A stretch of DNA of 21,606 bases, from positions 1 through 21,606 of the IMG/VR virus record IMGVR_UViG_3300031857_001604. One strand, written 5' to 3'. Shown piece after piece: positions 13,655-21,499 of this stretch. The notes under the pieces are model-generated. The model saw only the letters and a list, made by a program, of their open reading frames with translations, was not told where the DNA came from and ran no database searches. Position 1 is the first letter of the stretch. Each line of letters starts with the position of its first letter. This DNA comes from a virus. Position numbers and translations under genes: made by a program.

Positions 13655-13701
13655 AGGTTTATCAGTCTGCATGTCGTCAGTCGGGTCTGTCTGATAAACC
13701 T
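13655..13701. repeat. Perfect 11-bp inverted repeat with 25-base spacer
   Basis: Arms AGGTTTATCAG (13655-13665) and CTGATAAACCT (13691-13701) are exact reverse complements. They lie between the terminator/promoter candidate and the 77-aa gene. On the transcript this would be a long-looped hairpin in the 5' leader; on DNA it could be a two-site operator. Confidence 0.8.
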
Positions 13702-13720
13702 GTTAATCCCGATGAACGAC

Positions 13721-13749
13721 TGTATATCACTAAAAAAGAGGGGCTACAA
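13721..13749 (-). promoter_or_regulatory. Candidate sigma-70-like extended -10 promoter
   Basis: The minus strand has TATACA (13726-13721) preceded by TGA, i.e. TGnTATACA, with TTGTAG (13749-13744) 17 bases upstream. The -35 is weak (three of six) and falls in the 3' arm of the terminator stem. It would start a transcript just upstream of the inverted repeat and the small-gene operon. Match only; a chance occurrence cannot be excluded. Confidence 0.35.
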
Positions 13750-13769
13750 GCATTGCTACTTGTAACCCC
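13732..13769 (-). terminator. Intrinsic terminator after the major capsid gene
   Basis: On the minus strand GGGGTTACAAG (13769-13759) pairs over 11 positions (one G-U) with CTTGTAGCCCC (13750-13740) around an 8-base loop, followed by TCTTTTTT. It begins 26 bases after the capsid stop. This is the clearest terminator in the window and would give a capsid-ending transcript with partial read-through. Confidence 0.9.
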
Positions 13770-13794
13770 CCAATCTCTCTAGGTCATCAACCTA

Positions 13795-14703
13795 TTAGGT
13801 CGAACCCGGCGAACCGAACATGCCGAGCGGATCCGACCAGCCGAAGCTATAACGCTCGCGGCTCTTGTACCGGACGTTGCCGGTGTCGAAATCGCCGTCC
13901 ATGCTGTTAGCCAGCGGGGTACGAACGAAGTGCTTCATGCCGTTCGGAACGTCCGTGGTCAGGAACCACGCATTCGTGTCGGTCAGGAAGTGGTTGACGG
14001 TGTAGCCGCCCGGAATCGAACCCATCGCCTTCAGAGCGTTGATGTCGTTATCGGCGGTCGCAACACGGAGTTCCGTGTCGAGAAGACGCTTGGCAACGAA
14101 CATCAAGGCCGGGGGAACGATGAGCTTATTGGGCTTCGCCGCGATCAAGAGACCGCGCTCGTCCGTCCAACCAGCGATCTGAATAACCGCAGCTTCCAAC
14201 GAGGTTTCGTTGAGATCCGAGGCCGTCAGACGGTTGCTGTTGGTGCCGCCTGAGACAAGCGGGTGGTTCGCGCTGAACAGAGCCTGACCGTCGCCACCAA
14301 CGTAGCTGGACGAGAAGCCATTGTTCAGAACAGAAGCCGCCTTGACTTGCTTCGTGTACGCCATAGCGCGAGCAAGAGCCTTCGTATAACGCTTGCTGAG
14401 CGAGTCGTACAGGTTGTCTTCAACCGCTTCTTCCGTGATGGAGAAGCCGAGAGCAATCGTCTCGTGGTTGTAGCGAGCAGTCCATGCTTCCTGCGCGTTG
14501 TCATACGCAATCGCAGCACCTTCGGCCTTTACCGGAGCGGCGCTGAAACCAGAAAGCTTGGTCTCTTCTTCGAAGGAACGCTCAGAGGTCTCAGTTTCGT
14601 AGATCTCTTTGTGCTCTTCGCCATAGGTCTTGTACTCAAGGCCGAACAGGGCGTTCAAGCCCGGAAGGAGTTCCTTAAGTAATTGTGCGCGTGAAATAGC
14701 CAT
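13795..14703 (-). CDS. Major capsid protein, HK97-fold
   Basis: The 302-aa shell protein. The N-terminal helix MAISRAQLLKELLPGLNALF is followed by an acidic extended arm (EEHKEIYETETSERSFEEET), which would be the E-loop region. Core blocks are GFSITEEAVEDNLYDSLSKR (86-105), the spine-like helix KALARAMAYTKQVKAASVLN (108-127) and the motif GDGQALFSANHPL (137-149), which is typical of capsid proteins of the Mu gpT-like branch. Later blocks are LIVPPALMFVAKRLLDTELR and the C-terminal RYKSRERYSFGWSDP. It follows scaffold and decoration-type genes, has GGGAG before the ATG, and is followed by the terminator, as expected for the most abundant protein. No separate protease domain is visible in or beside it. 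Confidence 0.93.
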   Translation of the reverse strand: MAISRAQLLKELLPGLNALFGLEYKTYGEEHKEIYETETSERSFEEETKLSGFSAAPVKAEGAAIAYDNAQEAWTARYNHETIALGFSITEEAVEDNLYDSLSKRYTKALARAMAYTKQVKAASVLNNGFSSSYVGGDGQALFSANHPLVSGGTNSNRLTASDLNETSLEAAVIQIAGWTDERGLLIAAKPNKLIVPPALMFVAKRLLDTELRVATADNDINALKAMGSIPGGYTVNHFLTDTNAWFLTTDVPNGMKHFVRTPLANSMDGDFDTGNVRYKSRERYSFGWSDPLGMFGSPGST

Positions 14704-14719
14704 GTCTTAGAACTCCCTA

Positions 14720-15379
14720 TTAAACGCCAGTCGGGTTGTTGTAAGAGTGACCACCCTCGATCACACCAGAGTTCACGTAAGCTGCATTGAACTTAACGAT
14801 GACTTCCGGGTAATAGACGGTGCCGCTCGACACGAAGGCCGTGTCTTCAACAACATCAACGATGCGGATCGGCAGAGACAGCGTGGTGCTGGCCGACGAG
14901 ACCAACAGACCCTGCTGCGAATCACCACTCGTGGTGTTCAGCGTATTGGCTACGAGAGCCACGTTGTTGCCAACGTTCGAATACGTGAAGCCACCCGTGG
15001 TGGACACAACGAGCGAAGCCGTCACGCCCACAGCCTTGAACAGGGTGTCCGGATCATCAGCCACATACGCAACAATGTACGTGTTGGCCTTGACCGAGGT
15101 ACCCGAAGTCCACTGCTGCGAGTAGGTCGGCTGACCCGTCACAGAGGACACGAACGTGCAGCCCAAAAACACACCGGCAAAGCCAGCGGTCGGGGCCGTC
15201 GTCGTGGCAGTCGTTACTTTAACGGTGCCGTCCGATGCGAACTCCAACGGGTCGCCGAAACCAATGCTATCCGCACTGGAAGCGATACGACGCTGACGGG
15301 TCGAACCGGCAAACACCTGCCCACCGATCAAGTTGATCGGCTTCAAGCCATAAGGCTTGTCAACGGAAGGATAAGCCAT
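14720..15379 (-). CDS. Putative capsid decoration or head-stabilising protein, 219 aa
   Basis: The N-terminal block MAYPSVDKPYGLKPINLIGG, then FAGSTRQRRIASS and IGFGDPLEFASDG, matches a protein regularly found beside phage capsid genes; after it come Thr/Val/Ser-rich beta strands (FAGVFLGCTFVSSVTGQPTY, AYVADDPDTLFKAVGV, LPIRIVDVVEDTAFVSSG). It has no helices of note and no catalytic motif. I take it as a capsid-surface or decoration protein from fold type and position directly upstream of the capsid gene in the transcript; this is not proved. GGAG is six bases from the ATG. Confidence 0.8.
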   Translation of the reverse strand: MAYPSVDKPYGLKPINLIGGQVFAGSTRQRRIASSADSIGFGDPLEFASDGTVKVTTATTTAPTAGFAGVFLGCTFVSSVTGQPTYSQQWTSGTSVKANTYIVAYVADDPDTLFKAVGVTASLVVSTTGGFTYSNVGNNVALVANTLNTTSGDSQQGLLVSSASTTLSLPIRIVDVVEDTAFVSSGTVYYPEVIVKFNAAYVNSGVIEGGHSYNNPTGV

Positions 15380-15399
15380 TTGTTACTCCAATAAAGAAA

Positions 15400-15849
15400 T
15401 TATTTACCCTTGCCGAACGAGACCGATGTCTTCCTCTCGTTAAAGAGTGGCATACGCTCATCGTTCAGCCTCATAAAGTTGTTGTCTACAGACTGGATCT
15501 GAGACTGCGCCTGCTTCGCGTAATAATCATCACGCTGCTTCATCAGTTCAGCCGGAGCCTTACAGAGCAACAACCCACCAATCTCAATGTTGTCTTTAAA
15601 ACGTCCATTGGGATCGGCTTGCAACATTAGCTTAGGTTGTTCGGCAGCTTTGACTGGCTCCCAACCTTCACGAAATTTTGCAGATGTATTAGTGGGATCA
15701 GCCTGACCCATAATACTTGTCCGAATCCATCGGAACACCCAACCTTCCTGCGGCTCCGGTTCGGGGAGCGTTTGGGGCGGTGCCCACGATGCTTTCCGCT
15801 GCGCGGCGTCTCTATTCTCAACTTCTCGTTGCAGACGATTCTCAGCCAT
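15400..15849 (-). CDS. Conserved head-region phage protein, 149 aa
   Basis: Function unknown but a clear family: W[VA]FRWIRTSIMGQADPTNTS, AKFREGWEPVKAAEQPKLML, NIEIGGLLLCKAPAELM, VDNNFMRLNDERMPLF, ending SVSFGKGK. I know this order of blocks in proteins located between scaffold and capsid genes of aquatic phages. The N-terminal 30 residues are charged and Pro-rich. It overlaps the scaffold stop by eight bases, which suggests co-regulation with head assembly. It may be a minor head protein or assembly factor. Confidence 0.85.
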   Translation of the reverse strand: MAENRLQREVENRDAAQRKASWAPPQTLPEPEPQEGWVFRWIRTSIMGQADPTNTSAKFREGWEPVKAAEQPKLMLQADPNGRFKDNIEIGGLLLCKAPAELMKQRDDYYAKQAQSQIQSVDNNFMRLNDERMPLFNERKTSVSFGKGK

Positions 15850-16816
15850 TGTCGTTCTCCAGTTTCATAAGTTCCCGTGCATACTGTTCATTACTCAAGC
15901 CAAGTTTCTTAGCCAGAGCAACTTGCGTAGCTGTCAAACGAATCTGACGAGGCGCGGTTCCCCGCGTCACAGGAGCCACGTTTGTGGACGGCTTGGGCTT
16001 GGGAGCGGTTTTGGCCACTTCCTTCTGAGGTTTGGCTTCCTCTTCAGCGTCTTCGAACGCCTCCGGAAACCGCCTCTTCATCGTCGCATCGATCTGTTGG
16101 TAGTAGTCGTCACTACGCGGATCGATTCCAGACCTGACCAATTTTTCATGAAGGCCGAGCGCGAGGGCGGTCATCTCCTCGTCCACACCGAACCAAGTGT
16201 TATTCCGTTTCCAAGCATCGGCTTTTGGGTCGATAGCTGGAGCAGGCGCTTGTGGTGTCGTTACCTGTTGGTTTTCTTGTACACGCGAATCTTCGTCTTG
16301 TAAAGAGGGTCGGAAATTTTCGTACTGCTTCAAACGCAGCTTGGCATCGGTCATAGCCTCCTGTGCCGAGGCAATACTCTCCGAATCACCCGAATCATAA
16401 GCTTGCTTAAGTTTATCTTTAGCGACTGCCAACTCGGTGTTAGCCGCCTTAGTTACCTCTTGGATGAAGACACGCTCACCAACGCCAAGGCGCTGTTTGA
16501 GACGCTTGTTCTCCTCCATTTGGGCTTGAGCAAACTTGAGGGCTTCCTCACGCTCACGAGCAGCAGATTCCTTGGCCCGACGCTCGTCGTTCCAAACCTT
16601 CTTCATCTGCTTGAAGCGTTCCTTTACATCGTCTGAATACTGGTCAAGTTCGTCCTTTTCCAGATTCTCAACGATCTCCTTCGGCATCGGCTTAGCGTGT
16701 GCCCGATCCTCTGGAGGCATGTCATCGATGACCTCAATGCTGAAATCATCGGCTCCCGGCGTGGCTTTGGCTTCAGCCTCTACCTCGTCTGGGAATTTAA
16801 ATTCTTCATTAGCCAT
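15842..16816 (-). CDS. Capsid scaffolding-type protein, 324 aa
   Basis: Very acidic N-terminus (1-65), long charged coiled coil (about 66-165, e.g. ERRAKESAAREREEALKFAQ), a Gln/Pro/Ala linker (180-200), a folded-looking block (DAWKRNNTWFGVDEEMTALA, then RFPEAFEDAEEEA), a second Pro/Lys linker (262-285) and a C-terminal helical hairpin (LTATQVALAKKLGLSNEQYA, 294-313). Acidic coiled coil plus a small basic C-terminal helical domain that binds the shell is the normal plan for phage scaffolds, and the gene lies two genes before the decoration and capsid genes. No protease motif. The ATG has a strong AAGGAG site. No internal cleavage site can be read with confidence. Confidence 0.88.
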   Translation of the reverse strand: MANEEFKFPDEVEAEAKATPGADDFSIEVIDDMPPEDRAHAKPMPKEIVENLEKDELDQYSDDVKERFKQMKKVWNDERRAKESAAREREEALKFAQAQMEENKRLKQRLGVGERVFIQEVTKAANTELAVAKDKLKQAYDSGDSESIASAQEAMTDAKLRLKQYENFRPSLQDEDSRVQENQQVTTPQAPAPAIDPKADAWKRNNTWFGVDEEMTALALGLHEKLVRSGIDPRSDDYYQQIDATMKRRFPEAFEDAEEEAKPQKEVAKTAPKPKPSTNVAPVTRGTAPRQIRLTATQVALAKKLGLSNEQYARELMKLENDNG

Positions 16817-16826
16817 AAATCACTCC

Positions 16827-17204
16827 TTATGCGCGGCGGATACCACGGGGGTCATCGACCACCGCTTCCACACTGTCGTCGTTGATAAGTCGGAACTCGC
16901 GGCCATGAATGACCACACGGGTGCCCGCGTACGGGCGAGTGAGGACGAAATCCCCCTCTTTGCACCAAGGGCCGGTAGGAAACCGATCCTTATCGTTGTA
17001 GGCCATGTCACCCATCTTCACGACGAAGAGAACAACCGTAGTCAGTTCCTCCGTTCGCTTGGTGTCTTCGGCCTTGACGATTCCGCCTTCAAATTCCTCT
17101 TCTACATGAGGAACCGCGCACAGCAACCGATACCCTCTCGGCGCTGGGAGCAAGGAAGCCTTCTTCGCTTCCTCCTGTGTCTTCTCAATATCAATGTTAC
17201 TCAT
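16827..17204 (-). CDS. GroES-like co-chaperonin (Cpn10), 125 aa
   Basis: Predicted lid for a host or phage chaperonin. From the ATG at 17204, residues 20-116 follow GroES block by block: PAPRGYRLLCAVPHVEEEFE (first strands), FEGGIVKAED (mobile-loop region containing the GGIV hallmark), LTTVVLFVVKMGDMAYND, CKEGDFVLTRPYAGTRVVIH, and REFRLINDDSVEAVVDD. The insert RFPTGPWCKEGD is longer than in GroES. The frame extends to 17258, but GGAG seven bases before ATG 17204 and an ATGAGTAA overlap with the previous stop set the start. It lies between the portal block and the scaffold, so it likely helps fold the capsid protein, as gp31 does in T4. No GroEL is visible. Confidence 0.87.
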   Translation of the reverse strand: MSNIDIEKTQEEAKKASLLPAPRGYRLLCAVPHVEEEFEGGIVKAEDTKRTEELTTVVLFVVKMGDMAYNDKDRFPTGPWCKEGDFVLTRPYAGTRVVIHGREFRLINDDSVEAVVDDPRGIRRA

Positions 17205-17394
17205 CGCCTGTCTCCATCCGTTTTTCAAGGTCATTAATATGAACTTTGGCGGCATCAAGACCTTGGATGATCCCGCACAATCTTCGGTACTCCTCGATGT
17301 CCTTCAGCGTGCCCTGAGACAGAAAAGACACGATGTTGGAACGCTCGTCCTCAAGTTTTGATTTGAGGTACTCAAGAGGTGTCGTATAACTCAT
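17197..17394 (-). CDS. Small conserved protein between portal and co-chaperonin, 65 aa
   Basis: Helical, charged protein: MSYTTPLEYLKSKLEDERSN, then LKDIEEYRRLCGIIQGLDAA and IHDLEK-like end (INDLEKRMETGDE). I recognise the LEYLKSKL...G...YR...G.I.GL..A...I.DLE pattern from phages of this gene order, as an unassigned short protein right after the portal gene. The ATG lies directly on the portal stop. The predicted helical-hairpin fold would suit a small packaging or connector cofactor, but nothing shows this. Confidence 0.85.
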   Translation of the reverse strand: MSYTTPLEYLKSKLEDERSNIVSFLSQGTLKDIEEYRRLCGIIQGLDAAKVHINDLEKRMETGDE

Positions 17395-19968
17395 TTACTC
17401 CTTCTTGCCCTTTTGGGGGCGGTTGCGCTGAAGATCAGCGGATTCTTTGGCCTTGGCGATGTCGATACCCATGCGGACTCCATCTGCCTGCTGTTTGGCG
17501 GCGAGGGATGCCTTGTGCTTCTGGATATCAGCGCCCATTCTGGCTGCTTCAATTTGTTGACGATTTGAGATCTCGGCCTGACGGAGTTCGATCTCGTCAG
17601 CCTTAAGAGCCGCATCAATCTGCAACTCCTTCTCCTTGCGCTGCTGATCAGCCATCTTGACCTGAGCATCAAGTTGCAACTTCTGCTGCTGGATTTGAGC
17701 GTTAAGCTGCAATTTTTGAGACTCGATCTGCAACTCCTGCTGTCGGAGTTGAAGCTCCATCTGCTGCATCTGGACGACAGGATCTTGAGCCTGTTGCTGG
17801 GCCTGCTGTGCTTGAGCCTCGGCCTGATCCTTCTGTAGCAGTTTGGCAGCGGCTGCTGCGGCAAGTTGAGAGATCTGAACCTCGGCTGCTTCTGGCAGGA
17901 AGTTCTCGTCCTTCTCCGCATCGGGCATCGGCGGGAGATTTGCTCCCAACTGTTTCTCGATTTCCTTGCGGTATTGAAAGGCAACGTGCTCCATGATGTG
18001 AGCAGCGCCAGCGGCCATGATTGCCTGAGCCTGCGGGTTTTGACCCACAATCTGCATGATCTTTGGATCCTGCATAGCCATCATGTGAACCTGTAGATGC
18101 GCCTCGTGGTCTTGGTAATAGAACGCCTTCACGGGTTTGCCGTTCATGATGTTCATATTTTCCGTCACGGGGTCTACGGGCTTCTGATCATCAGGCGACG
18201 GGACGATCTTGTTGGCGTTTCGTATGCCAAGCGTCTCAATCATCTGACGATGCAAATAGGGTAGATCGTAAATTTGTGGAGCAGACTGCGACAGTTGAAG
18301 CACTGCTTGGTACTGCACCACTTTCTGCGACATCGTTGCCGCATTCGGATCACTGACTGGGAGGATATCGACGTTATCGTAGTCAGACTTCTTGGCCTTG
18401 CGACCGCCGACTTCCGGCTCGTACGAATACTCATCCGGGGTGTAGTCACGAATAATCGCAGCGAGGAGCTTGAACTCCTGCTTCATCGTGTAGTGAATGC
18501 GAGCCTGAACAGCCGACATCACCTTCAACACGCGCTCCAAGATAGCGAGCGTAGTGCCCACCGGAGCCTGCGAAGACATATCCGATACCTTCAGATCCGA
18601 CACCGCAGCGAAGCGGCGTCCTTCCTCGACCACCCGATCCATAAGGGTAGCCAAAGTCTGCGAAGGTTCTTTGTACGGAAGCGGGAGGATATTGTCTTTG
18701 ATCGCACCCGAGGGTACGTCTACATCTCGCCACTCTCCCGGTGCAATCGGAGTATCGTCTCCCTTAATTCGTAGTCCTCTAGACTTAAGTCCTCCGGGGA
18801 GATTTGAGAGAGTTCCTGCATCGATAAGTTGTCGAAGGAGGGACGTTGCAGCCTTACTATGTCCCCCGATGAGGTGAATAAGGCCGAAGTAGTAAAATCC
18901 AAATCCGGGTATATATCCGTAGTGGACGAAATGCTGTCGCTTTTGCTTGAGCTTGTCATCTTCCCTCCAATTCCTTCGGATTGCTAAGATCGTCCCCGTA
19001 CCCTTCTCAATCGTCACCACGTACGGCAACGCAATCCCAGTCTCACTATTGTCGTCATCAACGTCCGGGTAGTCCTTGAGATCCAAACTCACGTGCATCT
19101 CAAGCAACTGGAACCGCTCGTCCATGCTCGCGCTGAAGCCTTGATCTTCAGCCTTCTGCTTCTCAACCTCGTCCATGACACGGATCGGATCACCCAGATC
19201 CACATCCTTATAGAAGCCTGCGTACTGAAGCTTCTTCACCTCATTCTTAGTCTTACGCATCCGGTGCGTAACACGCTCGGCTGACTCAATGTTGGCAGCG
19301 CCGTATGGCACCACGATATCTTCAGCCGGGATATAGACCGCAGTCTGACGACCAAGCGACGGGTCGTAGTACACCTTCTTAAAGGAGTTACCCGCGAGGG
19401 CTAGGGACAGGAGGAGGCGTTCGTGTTCTGGCCGATACTCCTTCATCTCCTCGGTCAACTTATAGTTCATGTCATCCGCGACACGAATGGCCGAGTCTTT
19501 CTTCTCTGCCGTCTCCTTGCCGATGATCTTGGTCTTGACCGGCCCCATCGCAGGGAAGGTCTCCATGATCGTCTCGGACTGGAACTTGACCGCACTCTCC
19601 ATAAGAAGCGGGTGGAACACACCACACGCACCGGGCCACGGCTCTGTCCGATCCTCGTATCGGATACCCAGAATCTTCAAACCTTTGACGTAGGTATCCA
19701 GCCAGTCTTTGCGGGAGGAGAGGTCTTGCTCGTAATCTCCAATCAACTCGGAGGCAAGAATCTGAAGTTCCTGCTCGTCAATAAAGTCTGCAAGGTTGGC
19801 GTTGAAGTCATCGGCACTCGGTCGATCTTTGCCGATCTCAATCTCTACCCCATCGATGCCAATCCGTACTTCTTCCGGATCAACGATCTCAATCTCAATC
19901 GGCTCCATGTCCATCGCCATGCCAGCAATGCCTTGCGGAGCTTCCATCAAACTTTTATCGACGGCCAT
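17395..19968 (-). CDS. Portal protein with long Gln-rich coiled-coil C-terminus, 857 aa
   Basis: The dodecameric vertex ring through which DNA passes. The N-terminus is disordered and acidic; the core begins about residue 60 (LIGDYEQDLSSRKDWLDTYV) and holds the known block PWPGACGVFHPLLMESAVKF, followed by ETIMETFPAMGP, the portal stem and clip regions (HYGYIPGFGFYYFGLIHLIG) and the DLKVSDMSSQAPVGTTLAIL segment. About residues 710-845 are an almost unbroken Gln-rich helix (QAQQAQQQAQDPVVQMQQME, KLQLNAQIQQQKLQLDAQ) with a repeated RMGxDIxK near the end, and a basic tail. It is longer than P22 gp1 (about 725 aa), with the excess at the C-terminus, where P22 has its barrel. AGGAGA precedes the ATG, and the gene follows terL by 10 bases. 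Confidence 0.95.
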   Translation of the reverse strand: MAVDKSLMEAPQGIAGMAMDMEPIEIEIVDPEEVRIGIDGVEIEIGKDRPSADDFNANLADFIDEQELQILASELIGDYEQDLSSRKDWLDTYVKGLKILGIRYEDRTEPWPGACGVFHPLLMESAVKFQSETIMETFPAMGPVKTKIIGKETAEKKDSAIRVADDMNYKLTEEMKEYRPEHERLLLSLALAGNSFKKVYYDPSLGRQTAVYIPAEDIVVPYGAANIESAERVTHRMRKTKNEVKKLQYAGFYKDVDLGDPIRVMDEVEKQKAEDQGFSASMDERFQLLEMHVSLDLKDYPDVDDDNSETGIALPYVVTIEKGTGTILAIRRNWREDDKLKQKRQHFVHYGYIPGFGFYYFGLIHLIGGHSKAATSLLRQLIDAGTLSNLPGGLKSRGLRIKGDDTPIAPGEWRDVDVPSGAIKDNILPLPYKEPSQTLATLMDRVVEEGRRFAAVSDLKVSDMSSQAPVGTTLAILERVLKVMSAVQARIHYTMKQEFKLLAAIIRDYTPDEYSYEPEVGGRKAKKSDYDNVDILPVSDPNAATMSQKVVQYQAVLQLSQSAPQIYDLPYLHRQMIETLGIRNANKIVPSPDDQKPVDPVTENMNIMNGKPVKAFYYQDHEAHLQVHMMAMQDPKIMQIVGQNPQAQAIMAAGAAHIMEHVAFQYRKEIEKQLGANLPPMPDAEKDENFLPEAAEVQISQLAAAAAAKLLQKDQAEAQAQQAQQQAQDPVVQMQQMELQLRQQELQIESQKLQLNAQIQQQKLQLDAQVKMADQQRKEKELQIDAALKADEIELRQAEISNRQQIEAARMGADIQKHKASLAAKQQADGVRMGIDIAKAKESADLQRNRPQKGKKE

Positions 19969-19978
19969 CTAAACTCTC

Positions 19979-21487
19979 CTAGTAGTAGCCTTCGCGCCGA
20001 TGGCTCTTGAACCACTTTGTTGGTTCCGGCTCGTCTGACGGAAGTCGAATAAACCCACCCTGCCTGAAGCGCAGGAGGGCGAGAGTAGTAGAGTCCACCA
20101 AGTCGTCGTGTGTACCGCTCGGGAAGTCGTTACACTCCTCGACTACTTCTCTGGCCCACCTATGGTCAGTACACCAGACTATACCTGAAGAAAACAAGTC
20201 TGACACCGCATTGACCCGGCTGATCTTGTCCTGACCCTTACCCGGCGTGAACTCACTGATGGGCACACCCATCCGGCGGAACTCCTGATACAAGGCCGCG
20301 CCGTTGGACTTCTTCTCCACGATGAAGGTGTCCGGGTTCCACTCCTTGTACTCCTCCAACACCATCGCCTTTAACTCAGGGAATTCAAGTCGCTGCTTGA
20401 TGGAGTTGAGCAGGATTATGTTGTAGTTTTTTGTCTCTTCATTAAAGAAAACACCCCACGTTGTGAGGGCGTTGAAGTCCGACCGGTTTGATTTCTCTTG
20501 GGCAGCGTCGAGGCTCATGATGATGTGCTCGCACGGGGGCGGATTATCTCCCTCCCATACCTGCCACCACTCCCGCTTGAGAAGCGCACCTTCTTCCGAG
20601 GTCGGCTGCTGCATGTACTGGGCTTGCCAATACCGCACATCCATACTGGCCTTTTTAGCCAGCAACTCGTCGATATCCCAGAACTCAGGCCAAAGCGGTT
20701 TCTCGTTGAGGATGGCGGGAAACTCGACTACTTCCCACTGATCTGCACCCTCTTCGCGGGTCATGTGATCGACGATCTTCCCCGTCAGATCCATCTTCGA
20801 CCACCGGGTCATCACCACGATGATCGCACCGCCCGGCATTAGTCGTTGGACGGGGCCTGACTGGAACCATTCCCAAGCAGGCTCAAATACATCAGCCCTT
20901 CCTTGCTTGGCCTCTTGTTCAGAATGAGGATCATCAATAATGAATAGATCAGCACCCCGACCAGCCAAGGCACCGCCAACACCAATAGCAAAATACTCAC
21001 CATTAAAGTTCGTACCCCAGCGAGAAGCACTTTTAGAGTCAGCTTGGAGAGAGACGTTGGGGAAGATGTCACGGTAATTCTCTGCTCCCACTAAGTTACG
21101 CACCCGACGACCAAAATTTACCGCAAGATCTGCGGTGTGTGAGGCCATGATGACCTTCTTCTGCGGAAATTTGCCTAGAAACCACGCCGGAGCAAGGTAA
21201 GAAATCATCTCAGACTTACCATGTCGCGGGGCAATGTTAACGATCACTCTCTTCTTCTTGCCTTCGGCTATGTCTTCGAAGATTTTTGCCAATTTCCGGT
21301 GATGTGGGCCTACTTTGTACCCCGGATACACGTGATGAATGAAATCTAGGAACGAATCCTTGCCTAGTTTCTGCGTAATTTGGTTCTGATACTGCTTCAG
21401 GAGGTCGGCAACGCGCCGTTTCTCCTTATCCGGCAGAGTCGGCAAGGCTTGACGCAGTTTGGCGAGGTTTTCTTGGGTCAGTTGCAC
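19979..21487 (-). CDS. terL: Terminase large subunit
   Basis: ATPase-nuclease that cuts and translocates phage DNA, 502 aa. ATPase: Walker A APRHGKS (86-92), Walker B LFIIDD (181-186) with the catalytic acid next to it, and the coupling motif VVMTRWS (224-230). The RNase H-like nuclease has Asp327 in MSLDAAQ, Glu391 in FIVEKKSNG, and Asp461/Asp462/Asp465 in HDDLVDS, ending with RREGYY. The arrangement matches the Terminase_6 / TIGR01630 type. The N-terminal 50 residues are a helical small-subunit-interacting region. The start is GTG at 21487: an in-frame TAA lies nine bases before it, and no good Shine-Dalgarno is visible, so expression may depend on the upstream gene. All expected active-site residues are present. 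Confidence 0.97.
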   Translation of the reverse strand: MQLTQENLAKLRQALPTLPDKEKRRVADLLKQYQNQITQKLGKDSFLDFIHHVYPGYKVGPHHRKLAKIFEDIAEGKKKRVIVNIAPRHGKSEMISYLAPAWFLGKFPQKKVIMASHTADLAVNFGRRVRNLVGAENYRDIFPNVSLQADSKSASRWGTNFNGEYFAIGVGGALAGRGADLFIIDDPHSEQEAKQGRADVFEPAWEWFQSGPVQRLMPGGAIIVVMTRWSKMDLTGKIVDHMTREEGADQWEVVEFPAILNEKPLWPEFWDIDELLAKKASMDVRYWQAQYMQQPTSEEGALLKREWWQVWEGDNPPPCEHIIMSLDAAQEKSNRSDFNALTTWGVFFNEETKNYNIILLNSIKQRLEFPELKAMVLEEYKEWNPDTFIVEKKSNGAALYQEFRRMGVPISEFTPGKGQDKISRVNAVSDLFSSGIVWCTDHRWAREVVEECNDFPSGTHDDLVDSTTLALLRFRQGGFIRLPSDEPEPTKWFKSHRREGYY

Positions 21488-21499
21488 GGTTTTTTATGT

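Noticed and set aside
16536-17237. Plus-strand open frame of 233 aa
   Set aside because: It runs antisense across the scaffold and GroES-like genes, has no family pattern and breaks the one-strand layout.
17205-17258. Upstream start extension of the GroES-like gene (18 extra residues)
   Set aside because: The extra residues match no GroES block, overlap the 65-aa gene more deeply and lack a ribosome site, whereas ATG 17204 has GGAG at good spacing.
17391-18050. Minus-strand 219-aa Ser/Arg-rich frame inside the portal gene
   Set aside because: Alternate-frame reading of the Gln/Lys-rich portal tail; low complexity and fully nested in a certain gene.
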